Assembly (NCBI GenBank): GCA_018710905.1
Contig: DVIZ01000081.1
Location: forward strand, 1 to 64,000
DNA length: 64,000 nucleotides
DNA from: Candidatus Scybalomonas excrementigallinarum
GTDB lineage: Bacteria; Bacillota; Clostridia; Lachnospirales; Lachnospiraceae
Reading direction: 5' to 3'
Below the pieces are notes generated by a model. It saw nothing but the letters and a program-made list of their open reading frames with translations. It ran no database searches and was not told where the DNA came from. Shown piece by piece: positions 26,932 through 34,522 of this stretch (the stretch's first letter is position 1; the number at the start of each line of letters is the position of its first letter). Position numbers and translations under genes: made by a program.

Positions 26932-26959
26932 ATTATACCATAATTATTATTTTTTTCAA
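26932..26959 (-). promoter_or_regulatory. hpf promoter
   Basis: Minus strand TTGAAA (26954-26959), 16-bp spacer, TATAAT (26932-26937). An inverted repeat ATCCG...CGGAT follows in the leader at about 26868-26889. Confidence 0.65.
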
Positions 26960-27415
26960 TCACTTATCTACATTTTTTATAATTTTTTATTAATTATTTC
27001 ATTCTATTTTATATTGAAAAAATTCTCAGATTTTTATCATTTTTATAACATAATAATTGATAACGTAGTTTTTATGATTTTTCAAATGTTTTTACTTGGT
27101 TTTATAATAATTCACCAAAACATTTGTTCCATTTTCGACATTATTTTTTCTTCTTTCTACATATATCATTTTGTGGATAATGTGGATAACTTTGTGTATA
27201 ACTCAAAATCATCTTTTCTACTCATTCTTTTCCTGTGTATGATTTATAATTTTTATCCACATAATCCACATCGTAATTTTTACTTTTCCATTTTTCGCCA
27301 TTTCTTTGTGCATTTTGTACATGCCCTACCTATATCATTGATATTCAATTCCTATTGTATTCCTATTTTTATCAAAAAATTCCAAAACGAGAATACTGCT
27401 TTTATTTTCTCTCAC
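26960..27415. other. very AT-rich intergenic region around the DnaA-box cluster
   Basis: About 450 bp between the hpf promoter and the NlpC/P60 terminator, dominated by T runs and A/T tracts. A 193-codon plus-strand frame spans it, but it is Phe/Ile/Tyr-rich with no homology or ribosome site and looks accidental. Apart from the DnaA boxes I see no gene. Confidence 0.6.
27172..27270. promoter_or_regulatory. cluster of DnaA boxes
   Basis: Three back-to-back reverse boxes: TGTGGATAA (27172-27180), TGTGGATAA (27181-27189), TGTGTATAA (27193-27201). Two forward boxes abut: TTATCCACA (27253-27261) and TAATCCACA (27262-27270). A weaker TGTGTATGA is at 27234-27242. Four match the TTATNCACA consensus fully. 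DnaA is the replication initiator and also a regulator. Such density in AT-rich DNA is typical of origins, but no dnaA or dnaN lies in this window. Confidence 0.75.
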
Positions 27416-27484
27416 CAAAAAAAGCTATCCTATAAAACGAACTTTTTTCTTCCACATCCGTCTTATAAGATAGCTATTTTTTAC
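27416..27484 (-). terminator. terminator after the NlpC/P60 gene
   Basis: Minus strand: AAAAAATAGCTATCTTATAAG pairs imperfectly with CTTATAGGATAGCTTTTTTT-like sequence across a long loop and ends in a T run. Confidence 0.65.
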
Positions 27485-27544
27485 CTATATACTTTTTAAA
27501 TTAACCATACAATATACGATACGAGTTTATAATCCACTTTATTG

Positions 27545-28903
27545 TTATCCTAGAATACTTCTTGCACAATATGGAGTTCTATAATACATATTAGAAATTT
27601 TAATTCCTGATTCTGGAGAACTTGCATGAACAACTTGTCCATTTCCAATATAAAGTGCAACGTGACCAATGCTACTTCCATTCTTATAGAAAATTAAATC
27701 TCCAGGCTGTACATCGCTTAAAGAAACTGATCTTCCATTTGTAGCTTGTTCTCTAGAAGTACGGCTAATAGAAATACCGAAGTTTCTATATACAGATTGT
27801 GTAAATCCAGAACAATCTGTTCCATTTGTTAAACTTGTTCCTCCATATACATATGGATTTCCTACAAACTGCACTGCAAAATTAACAATATTTTGTCTTG
27901 TTGTTGACCCTGCACTGCTATAGCTCTTGTCAGATGAACTTGAACTTCCAGAACTGCTGTTACTACTTGATGAGCTAGAAGAACTTGAGCTACTTGATGT
28001 ATTTGATGAATTTGAGGAACTAGAAGTATTTGATGTACTTGATGAACTAGATGCACTTTCAGCTTCTGCTTGCTGTCTTTGTTCTTCTGCTTGTCTTTCT
28101 AACTCACGGGCTGCTGCTTCTTCCGCTTTTTTCTCTTCTTCTCTAGAAACAGCATCATCAAATTGGAAGTCAATATCTACATATTCTTTTGATACATAGC
28201 CTTTTACGTCTTGATCTACCTTAATTGCAACCCAATTTTTTCCTTCTTTAAGAACTTTATAGTCCTCACCTTCTGGTACTAATGTTAATATTTTTGCTTT
28301 TTGTGTCGCCTTTTCACGCACTCTTAATGTTTGTGCTGTAACAGTTGCTACTTTTTTACAAACTTTATTTGCGTAGGTTTCTACCTCTTCTCCTGTTACA
28401 AGAAACTCATCTTTTACCCAACCGGTTACTTCTCCAGATTCGATTTTTGTCCATCCATTTTTTTGTTTTAAAATCGTTCCTGCTGCACCTTTATATAACT
28501 TTCCAACTACTTTTGCTTCTTCTGTTGGATGTTTACGCACATTTAAATAATTATTAACTTTTGCTAATACGATTCCATCATATTTGGATGTTTCTTTTTT
28601 CTCTTCTGCTGCCTCTTTTTTTGCTTTCTCCTGATCTTCCGTACTTGGAATATCTTTTTCGTCCACTGTCTTTACTTCTGTCGCTCCTGCTGCTAATGGA
28701 TCTTGTTGTTGTTCTGTTGTCTCTTCTGGCTCCACTGGACTTTGATCTTCTGCAACATTTACAATATCATCCATAGAAAGGGAAAATCCTGCCACTGCTG
28801 TTGTTGAAAAAATGCTCTCAGCATGAGCTTGTACAGTTCCTGCACCTAAACATGCAGCCACTGCCATTAAGGCAAAAGATGCCTTTGTTTTTAAAAATCT
28901 CAT
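27545..28903 (-). CDS. secreted SH3-NlpC/P60 peptidoglycan hydrolase
   Basis: A 452-residue secreted cell-wall enzyme. A signal peptide (about 1-28, ending VQAHAES) is followed by a Glu/Gln-rich stretch and two bacterial SH3 domains (about 110-175 and 180-245). After these come a charged helix, a serine-rich linker of about 50 residues, and a C-terminal NlpC/P60 domain (about 335-452). The catalytic Cys364 is in TDCSGF, and His414 in IGHVALYIG and His426 in VVHAS complete the site. It should cut D-Glu-diamino-acid bonds in peptidoglycan, for growth or cell separation. Confidence 0.93.
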   Translation of the reverse strand: MRFLKTKASFALMAVAACLGAGTVQAHAESIFSTTAVAGFSLSMDDIVNVAEDQSPVEPEETTEQQQDPLAAGATEVKTVDEKDIPSTEDQEKAKKEAAEEKKETSKYDGIVLAKVNNYLNVRKHPTEEAKVVGKLYKGAAGTILKQKNGWTKIESGEVTGWVKDEFLVTGEEVETYANKVCKKVATVTAQTLRVREKATQKAKILTLVPEGEDYKVLKEGKNWVAIKVDQDVKGYVSKEYVDIDFQFDDAVSREEEKKAEEAAARELERQAEEQRQQAEAESASSSSSTSNTSSSSNSSNTSSSSSSSSSSSSNSSSGSSSSSDKSYSSAGSTTRQNIVNFAVQFVGNPYVYGGTSLTNGTDCSGFTQSVYRNFGISISRTSREQATNGRSVSLSDVQPGDLIFYKNGSSIGHVALYIGNGQVVHASSPESGIKISNMYYRTPYCARSILG

Positions 28904-28955
28904 GTTTCTTATAACCTCCTACATGGTACTCTTTATTACTTTTCTTATTTTTATT

Positions 28956-28983
28956 ATTATATTACAAAATTGTTAAATCTCAA
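28956..28983 (-). promoter_or_regulatory. promoter of the NlpC/P60 gene
   Basis: Minus strand TTGAGA (28978-28983), 16-bp spacer, TATAAT (28956-28961), with a TAGGAGG ribosome site near the ATG. Confidence 0.65.
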
Positions 28984-29067
28984 ATCACTTTGCTCATTAT
29001 AGCAGTTTCCCCTACATATGTCAACATAATAAGGCTTAAATTCATGATTTCTTCCTAAATTGTTTAT

Positions 29068-29117
29068 AAAAAAAACAAAACAGATCTTTTTTCATACAAA
29101 CCTGTTTTGCTTTTTTT
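29068..29117 (-). terminator. terminator after trxB
   Basis: Minus strand: GCAAAACAG, loop, CTGTTTTG followed by a long T run. It lies about 50 bp after the trxB stop codon. Confidence 0.75.
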
Positions 29118-29168
29118 GTTTCATTCTCTATACTTTCTTAATGTTTTGTAACATTTTTGTAATAAATA

Positions 29169-30098
29169 TCATTTTACTTGTTCTGCTAAATATTTCTCAA
29201 TAGAATAGACTGCATTAGCACCATCAGATGCTGCTGTCACTACTTGACGAAGTGCTTTTGTACGGACATCTCCCGCAACAAAAAGACCTGCTGTACTTGT
29301 TGTGCCTGTCTCATCACCAATGATATATCCTTTTTCATCTCTGTCTACAATATCTTTTACCATTTCTGTATCAGGACGGTTTCCTACTGCAACGAATACA
29401 CCTTGTACTGGAAGTTCACTTTGCTCTTCTGTTTTTACATTGCGTACTTTAATATTATTAACAACACCTTCTCCTTCTATCTTTTCTACGACACTATCCC
29501 AAACGACTTCTACATTTGGAAGAGAAAGTAATTGTTGCTGTAATATTTTAGCTCCACGGAATTCATCTCTTCTATGAATCACATATACTTTTTCACAACC
29601 TCTTGCTAAGAAAATAGCATCTTCTAACGCTACATCTCCACCACCGACAACTGCAACTGTTTTTCCTCTAAAGAATGCTCCATCACAAGTTGCGCAATAA
29701 GAAACTCCCATTCCTTTTAATTCTTCTTCACCGGATACACCAAGTGTAACGTGTTCTGCTCCTGTTGCAATAATCACTGTTTTTGCTTCTATAGGTTCTT
29801 TTCCATCAAATAATACTGTAAATCCGTTTTCTGTCTTCTCCACTTTCTTTACAGATGCTGTTAAAAACTCTGTTCCTAATTTATCCGCATGTTCTCTCAT
29901 TTTAACCCCTAAATCAAATCCATTGATCATTGGAAGTCCTGGATAGTTATCCACTTCATAGGTATTTAAAATTTGACCTCCACTCATTGGATTTTTTTCT
30001 ATTACAATCGTTTTTAATAACGCTCTTTGGGCATAAATTGCAGAAGTTAATCCTGCTGGTCCAGAACCGATAATTGCTAAGTCATATTGAATATTCAT
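29169..30098 (-). CDS. trxB: thioredoxin-disulfide reductase
   Basis: An FAD/NADPH flavoenzyme that reduces thioredoxin. The 309-residue length is standard. The FAD-binding IIGSGPAGLTSAIYA is at the N terminus, the redox-active CATCDG is near residue 135, and the NADPH loop is VVGGGDVALEDAIFLA. The C-terminal GLFVAGDVRTKALRQVVTAASDGANA closes the FAD site. No thioredoxin gene is adjacent. Confidence 0.95.
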   Translation of the reverse strand: MNIQYDLAIIGSGPAGLTSAIYAQRALLKTIVIEKNPMSGGQILNTYEVDNYPGLPMINGFDLGVKMREHADKLGTEFLTASVKKVEKTENGFTVLFDGKEPIEAKTVIIATGAEHVTLGVSGEEELKGMGVSYCATCDGAFFRGKTVAVVGGGDVALEDAIFLARGCEKVYVIHRRDEFRGAKILQQQLLSLPNVEVVWDSVVEKIEGEGVVNNIKVRNVKTEEQSELPVQGVFVAVGNRPDTEMVKDIVDRDEKGYIIGDETGTTSTAGLFVAGDVRTKALRQVVTAASDGANAVYSIEKYLAEQVK

Positions 30099-30267
30099 TA
30101 TAAATTCCTCCTATTTGTTTACTTTTATTATTAGAAAGAAAGGTACAGATAAATGCTGAAAAATCATCCATATGAGTCAGTATTTCTTCTTTATTTCTGA
30201 AACCTTTCATTTTTCTATCATTCCTATTTCAATCCATTTTCATTTTCTTCTTTCTTCACAACAATGC

Positions 30268-30296
30268 TTGTATTGTTTCCTTTTCTGCTTTATAAT
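30268..30296 (+). promoter_or_regulatory. promoter of the Thr-rich lipoprotein gene
   Basis: TTGTAT (30268-30273), 17-bp spacer, TATAAT (30291-30296). An AAAGGAGG ribosome site follows before the ATG at 30347. Confidence 0.65.
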
Positions 30297-30346
30297 ACTA
30301 TCTAAGAAAGTTCATCTTTCATTGTTAAAAAAAGGAGGCGAATACT

Positions 30347-30877
30347 ATGATTCGCAAATGGTTATTAACAGTTGGTTTATTAGTTGTTGGAACTACCACA
30401 CTCTTTGGCTGTGGAAAGAAAGATTCTAACACTCTATCTAATAACAATACAGAATCAACTGTAGCTTCTACTACTGAAGCTACGACAGAGGCTTCTACTT
30501 CTACATCTACAGAAAATCCAGAAGCAACTGAGGCTACGACAGAAGCTACTACAACTGAGGCAACTACAGAACAGGAAACTACTACGGAAGCTACTGCTTC
30601 TACAGAAACTACAAAAGATACGGAAGCTACAACAGAAGAAACACTTCCTCCTAAAGTTACTTCAAAGAAAACAGGCACTGGTATTTTTAATGGCCAAATT
30701 GACAGTAACTCTGTAGAAATTGAAATGGAAAATGGTCAACCTGAGACATTCTTTATTTATAAAGAAAAAGTAGCTGAAGCATTTAATAATATGGATATTG
30801 GTGCAAAAATTTCCTTTACTTATGGACCTGCAAAAGGTCAAGTAAATCCTCAGATTCTTTCTGTAAAAGAACAATAA
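30347..30877 (+). CDS. Thr/Glu/Ala-rich surface lipoprotein, unknown function
   Basis: A 176-residue protein with a lipoprotein signal and lipobox LFGC (Cys22). A low-complexity linker of repeated TEAT/TTEA units (about residues 38-105) would hold the C-terminal domain away from the membrane. The C-terminal domain of about 70 residues (from GTGIFNGQIDSNSVEIEMENG) looks like a small beta barrel, of a kind seen in clostridial lipoproteins. I do not recognise a function. It is convergent with lspA; the two stop codons are one base apart. Confidence 0.85.
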   Translation: MIRKWLLTVGLLVVGTTTLFGCGKKDSNTLSNNNTESTVASTTEATTEASTSTSTENPEATEATTEATTTEATTEQETTTEATASTETTKDTEATTEETLPPKVTSKKTGTGIFNGQIDSNSVEIEMENGQPETFFIYKEKVAEAFNNMDIGAKISFTYGPAKGQVNPQILSVKEQ

Positions 30878-30878
30878 G

Positions 30879-31340
30879 TCAATTATTTTTTTCTTTTAGA
30901 AAACTAATAACCAACAAAAAACTTCCTATGAAAATAAAAAAGTCCGCTATATTAAATACAATATGGCGGATTTTTTTCCATGAAAAACTAAAATAATCTA
31001 CCACATAATGTTTCGTAATGCGATCCCACGCATTGCTAATAGCACCACCTAATAGGAAAGATAATGCTAATTTTCTCATTCCTTGTCCAGATACTTTTAC
31101 TAACTGATGAAGCCAAACAAGCAATCCTAAAATTAGTCCACACGTCCCAAATATTAATTTTTCTTGGTGTTGAGAAAACAGGTCAAGCGCTGCACCTTTA
31201 TTATAATATTTTTTTAAAATCAACTTTCCATTCCATCTTTTAATAGAATGTTCAAAGTCTAATTTCTTATCCATCTTCTTTTTCATATTCCATTCAAATG
31301 CAACAATACTCGCAATAATTCCATACCATATCAACAGCAT
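30879..31340 (-). CDS. divergent signal peptidase II (LspA-like)
   Basis: A 153-residue membrane protein with four likely helices. The LspA signature is present: NKGAALDLF, then GGAISNAWDRITKHYVVDYFSF, then FNIADFFIFIG, holding the two catalytic Asp residues (in VVDY and NIAD). The usual N-terminal DxxxK box appears as EWNMK, an Asp-to-Glu change, so it is a divergent member and may be a second copy. LspA removes lipoprotein signal peptides. The start is uncertain because the GGAGGG abuts the ATG. Confidence 0.8.
   Translation of the reverse strand: MLLIWYGIIASIVAFEWNMKKKMDKKLDFEHSIKRWNGKLILKKYYNKGAALDLFSQHQEKLIFGTCGLILGLLVWLHQLVKVSGQGMRKLALSFLLGGAISNAWDRITKHYVVDYFSFSWKKIRHIVFNIADFFIFIGSFLLVISFLKEKNN
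30936..30977 (+). terminator. terminator of the lipoprotein gene lying inside lspA
   Basis: AAAAAAGTCCGCTATATT, 6-nt loop, AATATGGCGGATTTTTTT. A long stem flanked by A and T runs, 59 bp after the lipoprotein stop codon. It falls inside the lspA-like coding region, over the part encoding the NIAD motif, and reads as a terminator on both strands. Confidence 0.75.
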
Positions 31341-31483
31341 CCCTCCTTCTCTATCCAGACTTTCTTAAATTTGTTGATCTATTTTACCATTTTACCTATT
31401 CTTTTTCTGTGACTTTCTCACATTTTTTATCTCTTCCTTTATTTAGTATAACAAATAAAAATTTTTTTGAAAGTATTTTCTAA

Positions 31484-31512
31484 TTGTTATCTTCTTTTTC
31501 CTATGTTACACT
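31484..31512 (+). promoter_or_regulatory. promoter of the small zinc-ribbon gene pair
   Basis: TTGTTA (31484-31489), 17-bp spacer, TACACT (31507-31512), about 40 bp before the ATG at 31555. Confidence 0.55.
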
Positions 31513-31554
31513 ACTAACAGATAGAAGAATAAAATTGTTAGGAGGATTTATTTT

Positions 31555-31764
31555 ATGGAAAAGAGACCTTATGTTTGCCCAAAATGTGGATGTAACCATT
31601 ATGATCACGATCAGTTTCAAGCAACTGGTGGAAATTTTGCTAAAATTTTTGATATCCAAAATAAAAAATTCATCACGATTAGCTGTTCTGAATGTGGTTA
31701 TACAGAACTTTATAAATCCGAAACCTCTGATGGATGGAATATTTTAGACTTCTTAATTGGTTAA
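31555..31764 (+). CDS. small zinc-ribbon protein (COG3478/DUF2082-like)
   Basis: A 69-residue protein with two CxxC knuckles, YVCPKCGCN at the N terminus and SCSECGYTELY near residue 45, forming one zinc ribbon. The pattern resembles the predicted nucleic-acid-binding Zn-ribbon family. TTAGGAGG gives a strong ribosome site. It is followed within 14 bp by a membrane-protein gene, so the two are likely co-expressed. Confidence 0.82.
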   Translation: MEKRPYVCPKCGCNHYDHDQFQATGGNFAKIFDIQNKKFITISCSECGYTELYKSETSDGWNILDFLIG

Positions 31765-31777
31765 AAGGAGGAGACTT

Positions 31778-32341
31778 ATGGTGGCGAAACAATTTTATGA
31801 ATTAATAAAAGAAAGAAAACCAAATCTTGAAAATATCTCTAAAAAATGGGATTCTTCCATATTCAATGGAATAAAAGAAAATCCGTCCATATTAGAATTA
31901 GAGTCCTGTTTAAAAGAGCAAGTAAGCCAGACAAAAAAACAAGGGCTAGAATTGATGAAAAAACATAAAAACAAAATTTTATATAGCTCTCTTATTGTTT
32001 CTATCAGTGCAGTGGGAATCGGAATTTATTCTCAATTTCGCCTTATCAAATATCGTCGTCTTTGCATGGAAATGGCGAAAATTGACCACGATATTGCAAC
32101 CTATGTGATAGAATCTTCAAATCTATATAATCAAAAAACAATGCATCTACGCCCTGAAAAAGAAGATATTCGTTATCGTTACAAACTATATCGACAATTA
32201 AACCGTGGAAAATCGCTTGTTACCATTCAAAAAGAACGGAATGAATTGCAAGCTCGTCGTGTAAAAGAAGCACATGAATTTAACTTTGATCTCATGCGCG
32301 TTAGACATGAATCCACAAATTATAGAACTGATAAATGCTAA
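31778..32341 (+). CDS. single-pass membrane protein, unknown function
   Basis: A 187-residue protein. The ATG at 31778 follows AAAAGGAGGAG and is preferred over an in-frame codon 21 bp upstream. A hydrophilic N-terminal part (about 1-68) precedes one membrane helix (ILYSSLIVSISAVGIGIYSQF, about 69-89). A long basic C-terminal region, rich in Arg/Lys/Tyr and probably helical, follows. No signal peptide and no family that I can name. The gene ends at a bidirectional terminator shared with pfkA. Confidence 0.75.
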   Translation: MVAKQFYELIKERKPNLENISKKWDSSIFNGIKENPSILELESCLKEQVSQTKKQGLELMKKHKNKILYSSLIVSISAVGIGIYSQFRLIKYRRLCMEMAKIDHDIATYVIESSNLYNQKTMHLRPEKEDIRYRYKLYRQLNRGKSLVTIQKERNELQARRVKEAHEFNFDLMRVRHESTNYRTDKC

Positions 32342-32355
32342 AAAATACGCTTTAT

Positions 32356-32405
32356 AAAAATGCGAGAACCTTTTCTATTCATAAGATAAGGCTCTCGCAT
32401 TTTTT
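32356..32405. terminator. bidirectional terminator between the membrane-protein gene and pfkA
   Basis: AAAAATGCGAGA pairs perfectly with TCTCGCATTTTT, with A and T runs on both flanks, between two convergent genes. Confidence 0.88.
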
Positions 32406-32426
32406 ATCATTTCTATTTTTTTAATT

Positions 32427-33512
32427 TTAATCACCAAAAGAAATACCTAATATTTTGGCCTGTTTCACAATAGTATCCTCTGGTGATACATATTTTAATT
32501 TACCTGCCACTTCAGATAATGGTACGGAAATAATCTCATTTCCTTTTACTGCGACCATACGCCCATATTGCTCCTTATAAATAAGCATAGCTGCCTCTGC
32601 ACCTAAACGGCTAGAAAGCACACGATCATATGCGCTTGGACTTCCACCTCTTTGTGTATGCCCAGGCACAGTAACTCGCACTTCTTTTCCTGTTAGTTCT
32701 TGAATTTGCTCTGCTAATTCATAAGAAATCGTTGGTTGTTTTCTCTTTTTAATTTTTGCTTTTCTCTCTTTTTTTGAAAGAAGAGCGTCTTCTTTTGAGA
32801 TTGCTCCTTCTGCTACTGCTAAGATAGAAAACCTCTTACCCTGTTTCTCACGTCTATTTAATGCCTCTACTACTTTGTCGATATCATATGGAATCTCTGG
32901 AATGAGAATAATATCAGCGCCTCCTGCAAGCCCTGCATGAAGTGTTACCCATCCAACTTTATGTCCCATAAGTTCTACAATAAAAACACGTCCATGAGAA
33001 GTGGCTGTTGTATGAATACAATCAATGGCATTTGTTGCAATATTGACAGCACTTTGAAAACCAAATGTCATCTCCGTTGCCCATAGATCATTATCAATTG
33101 TCTTTGGAAGCGTGATGACATTTAAGCCCTCTTCGGAAAGCATATGGGCTGTCTTATGAGTTCCATTTCCACCTAACACAACAAGACAGTCTAACTTCAA
33201 TTGACGATATGTTGTCTTCATCGCTTCAACTTTATCAAGACCATTGGCATCTGGCACCCTCATTAGCTTAAATGGCTGTCGACTGCTTCCAAGAATTGTT
33301 CCACCTTTTGTAAGAATTCCAGAAAAGTCGGATGGTTTTAACTTATGATAATTCCCATAAATTAATCCTTTATATCCTTCTTCAAATCCAATAATCTCTA
33401 CCTCTTCACCACAAAGGGTCACAAGGCCTTTTACAACGCCTCGCATTGCAGCATTTAATGCCTGACAATCTCCACCACTTGTTAACATACCAATTCTTTT
33501 GTTTTTACCCAT
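32427..33512 (-). CDS. pfkA: 6-phosphofructokinase (mixed ATP/PPi signature)
   Basis: A 361-residue PfkA-family enzyme that phosphorylates fructose 6-phosphate in glycolysis. TSGGDCQALNAA is at the N terminus, GGNGTHKT at 114-121 and PKTIDND at 136-142. Glycine after GGN fits ATP use, while Lys in PKTIDND is the form seen in PPi-dependent and mixed-group enzymes. The usual GGDG is GGNG here. The C terminus is longer than in the 320-residue E. coli type. Phosphoryl donor is therefore uncertain. Confidence 0.92.
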   Translation of the reverse strand: MGKNKRIGMLTSGGDCQALNAAMRGVVKGLVTLCGEEVEIIGFEEGYKGLIYGNYHKLKPSDFSGILTKGGTILGSSRQPFKLMRVPDANGLDKVEAMKTTYRQLKLDCLVVLGGNGTHKTAHMLSEEGLNVITLPKTIDNDLWATEMTFGFQSAVNIATNAIDCIHTTATSHGRVFIVELMGHKVGWVTLHAGLAGGADIILIPEIPYDIDKVVEALNRREKQGKRFSILAVAEGAISKEDALLSKKERKAKIKKRKQPTISYELAEQIQELTGKEVRVTVPGHTQRGGSPSAYDRVLSSRLGAEAAMLIYKEQYGRMVAVKGNEIISVPLSEVAGKLKYVSPEDTIVKQAKILGISFGD

Positions 33513-33545
33513 TGCTTTTCCCTGCCTTTCGTATCTTATGGTCGA

Positions 33546-34142
33546 TTACATCTCTGTTCTACCATCTAACGCTCTTAAAAGAGTTACTTCATCAATATAT
33601 TCTAAATCTCCACCAACTGGCACACCACTGGCAATTTTCGTGATTTTAATTCCTGTTGGCTTTACAAGTTTACTAATATACATTGCTGTTGTTTCACCTT
33701 CTAAGCTAGAATTTGTGGCAATAATAACTTCCTTTACTTCTCCTTGCAATCGGCTCATTAACTCTTTTAATCGAATATCATTTGGACCGATCCCTTGATA
33801 AGGGGAAATTGCACCATGTAGAACATGGTACACGCCATCGTATTTTCCAGTTTTTTCATAAGCAGCTAAATCTCTTGTATTTTCAACAACCATAATTGTA
33901 GTATGGTCTCGTTTCTCACTTGCGCAAATCGGACAAATTTCTTGATCCGTTAAAGTGCAACACACTTTACAATATTGCACCTTACTCTTTGCCTGTACAA
34001 TCGTATTTGCAAGACTTTCCACTTGTTCCTTTGGCATATTAATAATATGAAATGCCAATCTTTGTGCTGACTTAGCACCAATTCCCGGAAGTCTTCCCAA
34101 TTCCTCTATGAGTTTTGTTATCTGATTGCTGTAAATATCCAT
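33546..34142 (-). CDS. recR: recombination mediator RecR
   Basis: A 198-residue DNA repair protein that works with RecF/RecO in loading RecA. A helix-hairpin-helix [19 protein letters not shown] lies near the N terminus. The zinc finger [16 protein letters not shown] (about 57-72) and the Toprim domain with [15 protein letters not shown] follow. The ATG overlaps the ybaB stop codon by one base, so the genes are translationally coupled in the conserved dnaX-ybaB-recR order. Confidence 0.96.
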   Translation of the reverse strand: MDIYSNQITKLIEELGRLPGIGAKSAQRLAFHIINMPKEQVESLANTIVQAKSKVQYCKVCCTLTDQEICPICASEKRDHTTIMVVENTRDLAAYEKTGKYDGVYHVLHGAISPYQGIGPNDIRLKELMSRLQGEVKEVIIATNSSLEGETTAMYISKLVKPTGIKITKIASGVPVGGDLEYIDEVTLLRALDGRTEM

Positions 34143-34495
34143 TAGAATGGGAAGCCTCCACCCATGCCAAGACCTCCTGTGATCTTAGCCATAGAGCTTG
34201 ATTGATCTTCTTCCATTTTTCTAAAAGCTTCATTAACAGCAGAAATAATCAGATCTTCTAACATTTCGATATCATCTGGATCTACAACTTCTTCTTCTAA
34301 TTTTACAGCTGTTACTTCTTTTTTACCAGAAACGGTAACCGTAACAACGCCACCACCAACCGTAGCAGTATATTCTTTTGCTTCTAACTCTTTTGTTGTT
34401 TCCTCCATCTGTTTTTGCATTTTCTGTGCTTGTTTCATAAGGTTATTCATATTACCAGGCATACCCATTCCTGGAAATCCACCTCTTTTTGCCAT
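34142..34495 (-). CDS. YbaB/EbfC nucleoid-associated protein
   Basis: A 117-residue YbaB/EbfC-family DNA-binding protein. The N-terminal [26 protein letters not shown] helix and the [16 protein letters not shown] core are typical. The C terminus is rich in Gly and Met. It sits 27 bp after dnaX and overlaps recR. Confidence 0.95.
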   Translation of the reverse strand: MAKRGGFPGMGMPGNMNNLMKQAQKMQKQMEETTKELEAKEYTATVGGGVVTVTVSGKKEVTAVKLEEEVVDPDDIEMLEDLIISAVNEAFRKMEEDQSSSMAKITGGLGMGGGFPF

Positions 34496-34522
34496 TGTCT
34501 TATTCCTCCTATTTCTTTTTTC

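Noticed and set aside
26918-27499. 193-codon plus-strand ORF
   Set aside because: Extremely Phe/Ile/Tyr-rich with no ribosome site. It runs through the DnaA boxes and a terminator, and looks like a chance frame in AT-rich DNA.
27862-28199. low-complexity ORFs on both strands in the NlpC/P60 gene
   Set aside because: They are shadows of the repetitive serine-linker codons of the real gene.
30325-30678. 117-codon Val/Ser-rich minus-strand ORF
   Set aside because: Antisense of the TEAT-repeat linker in the lipoprotein gene; periodic codons keep the frame open.
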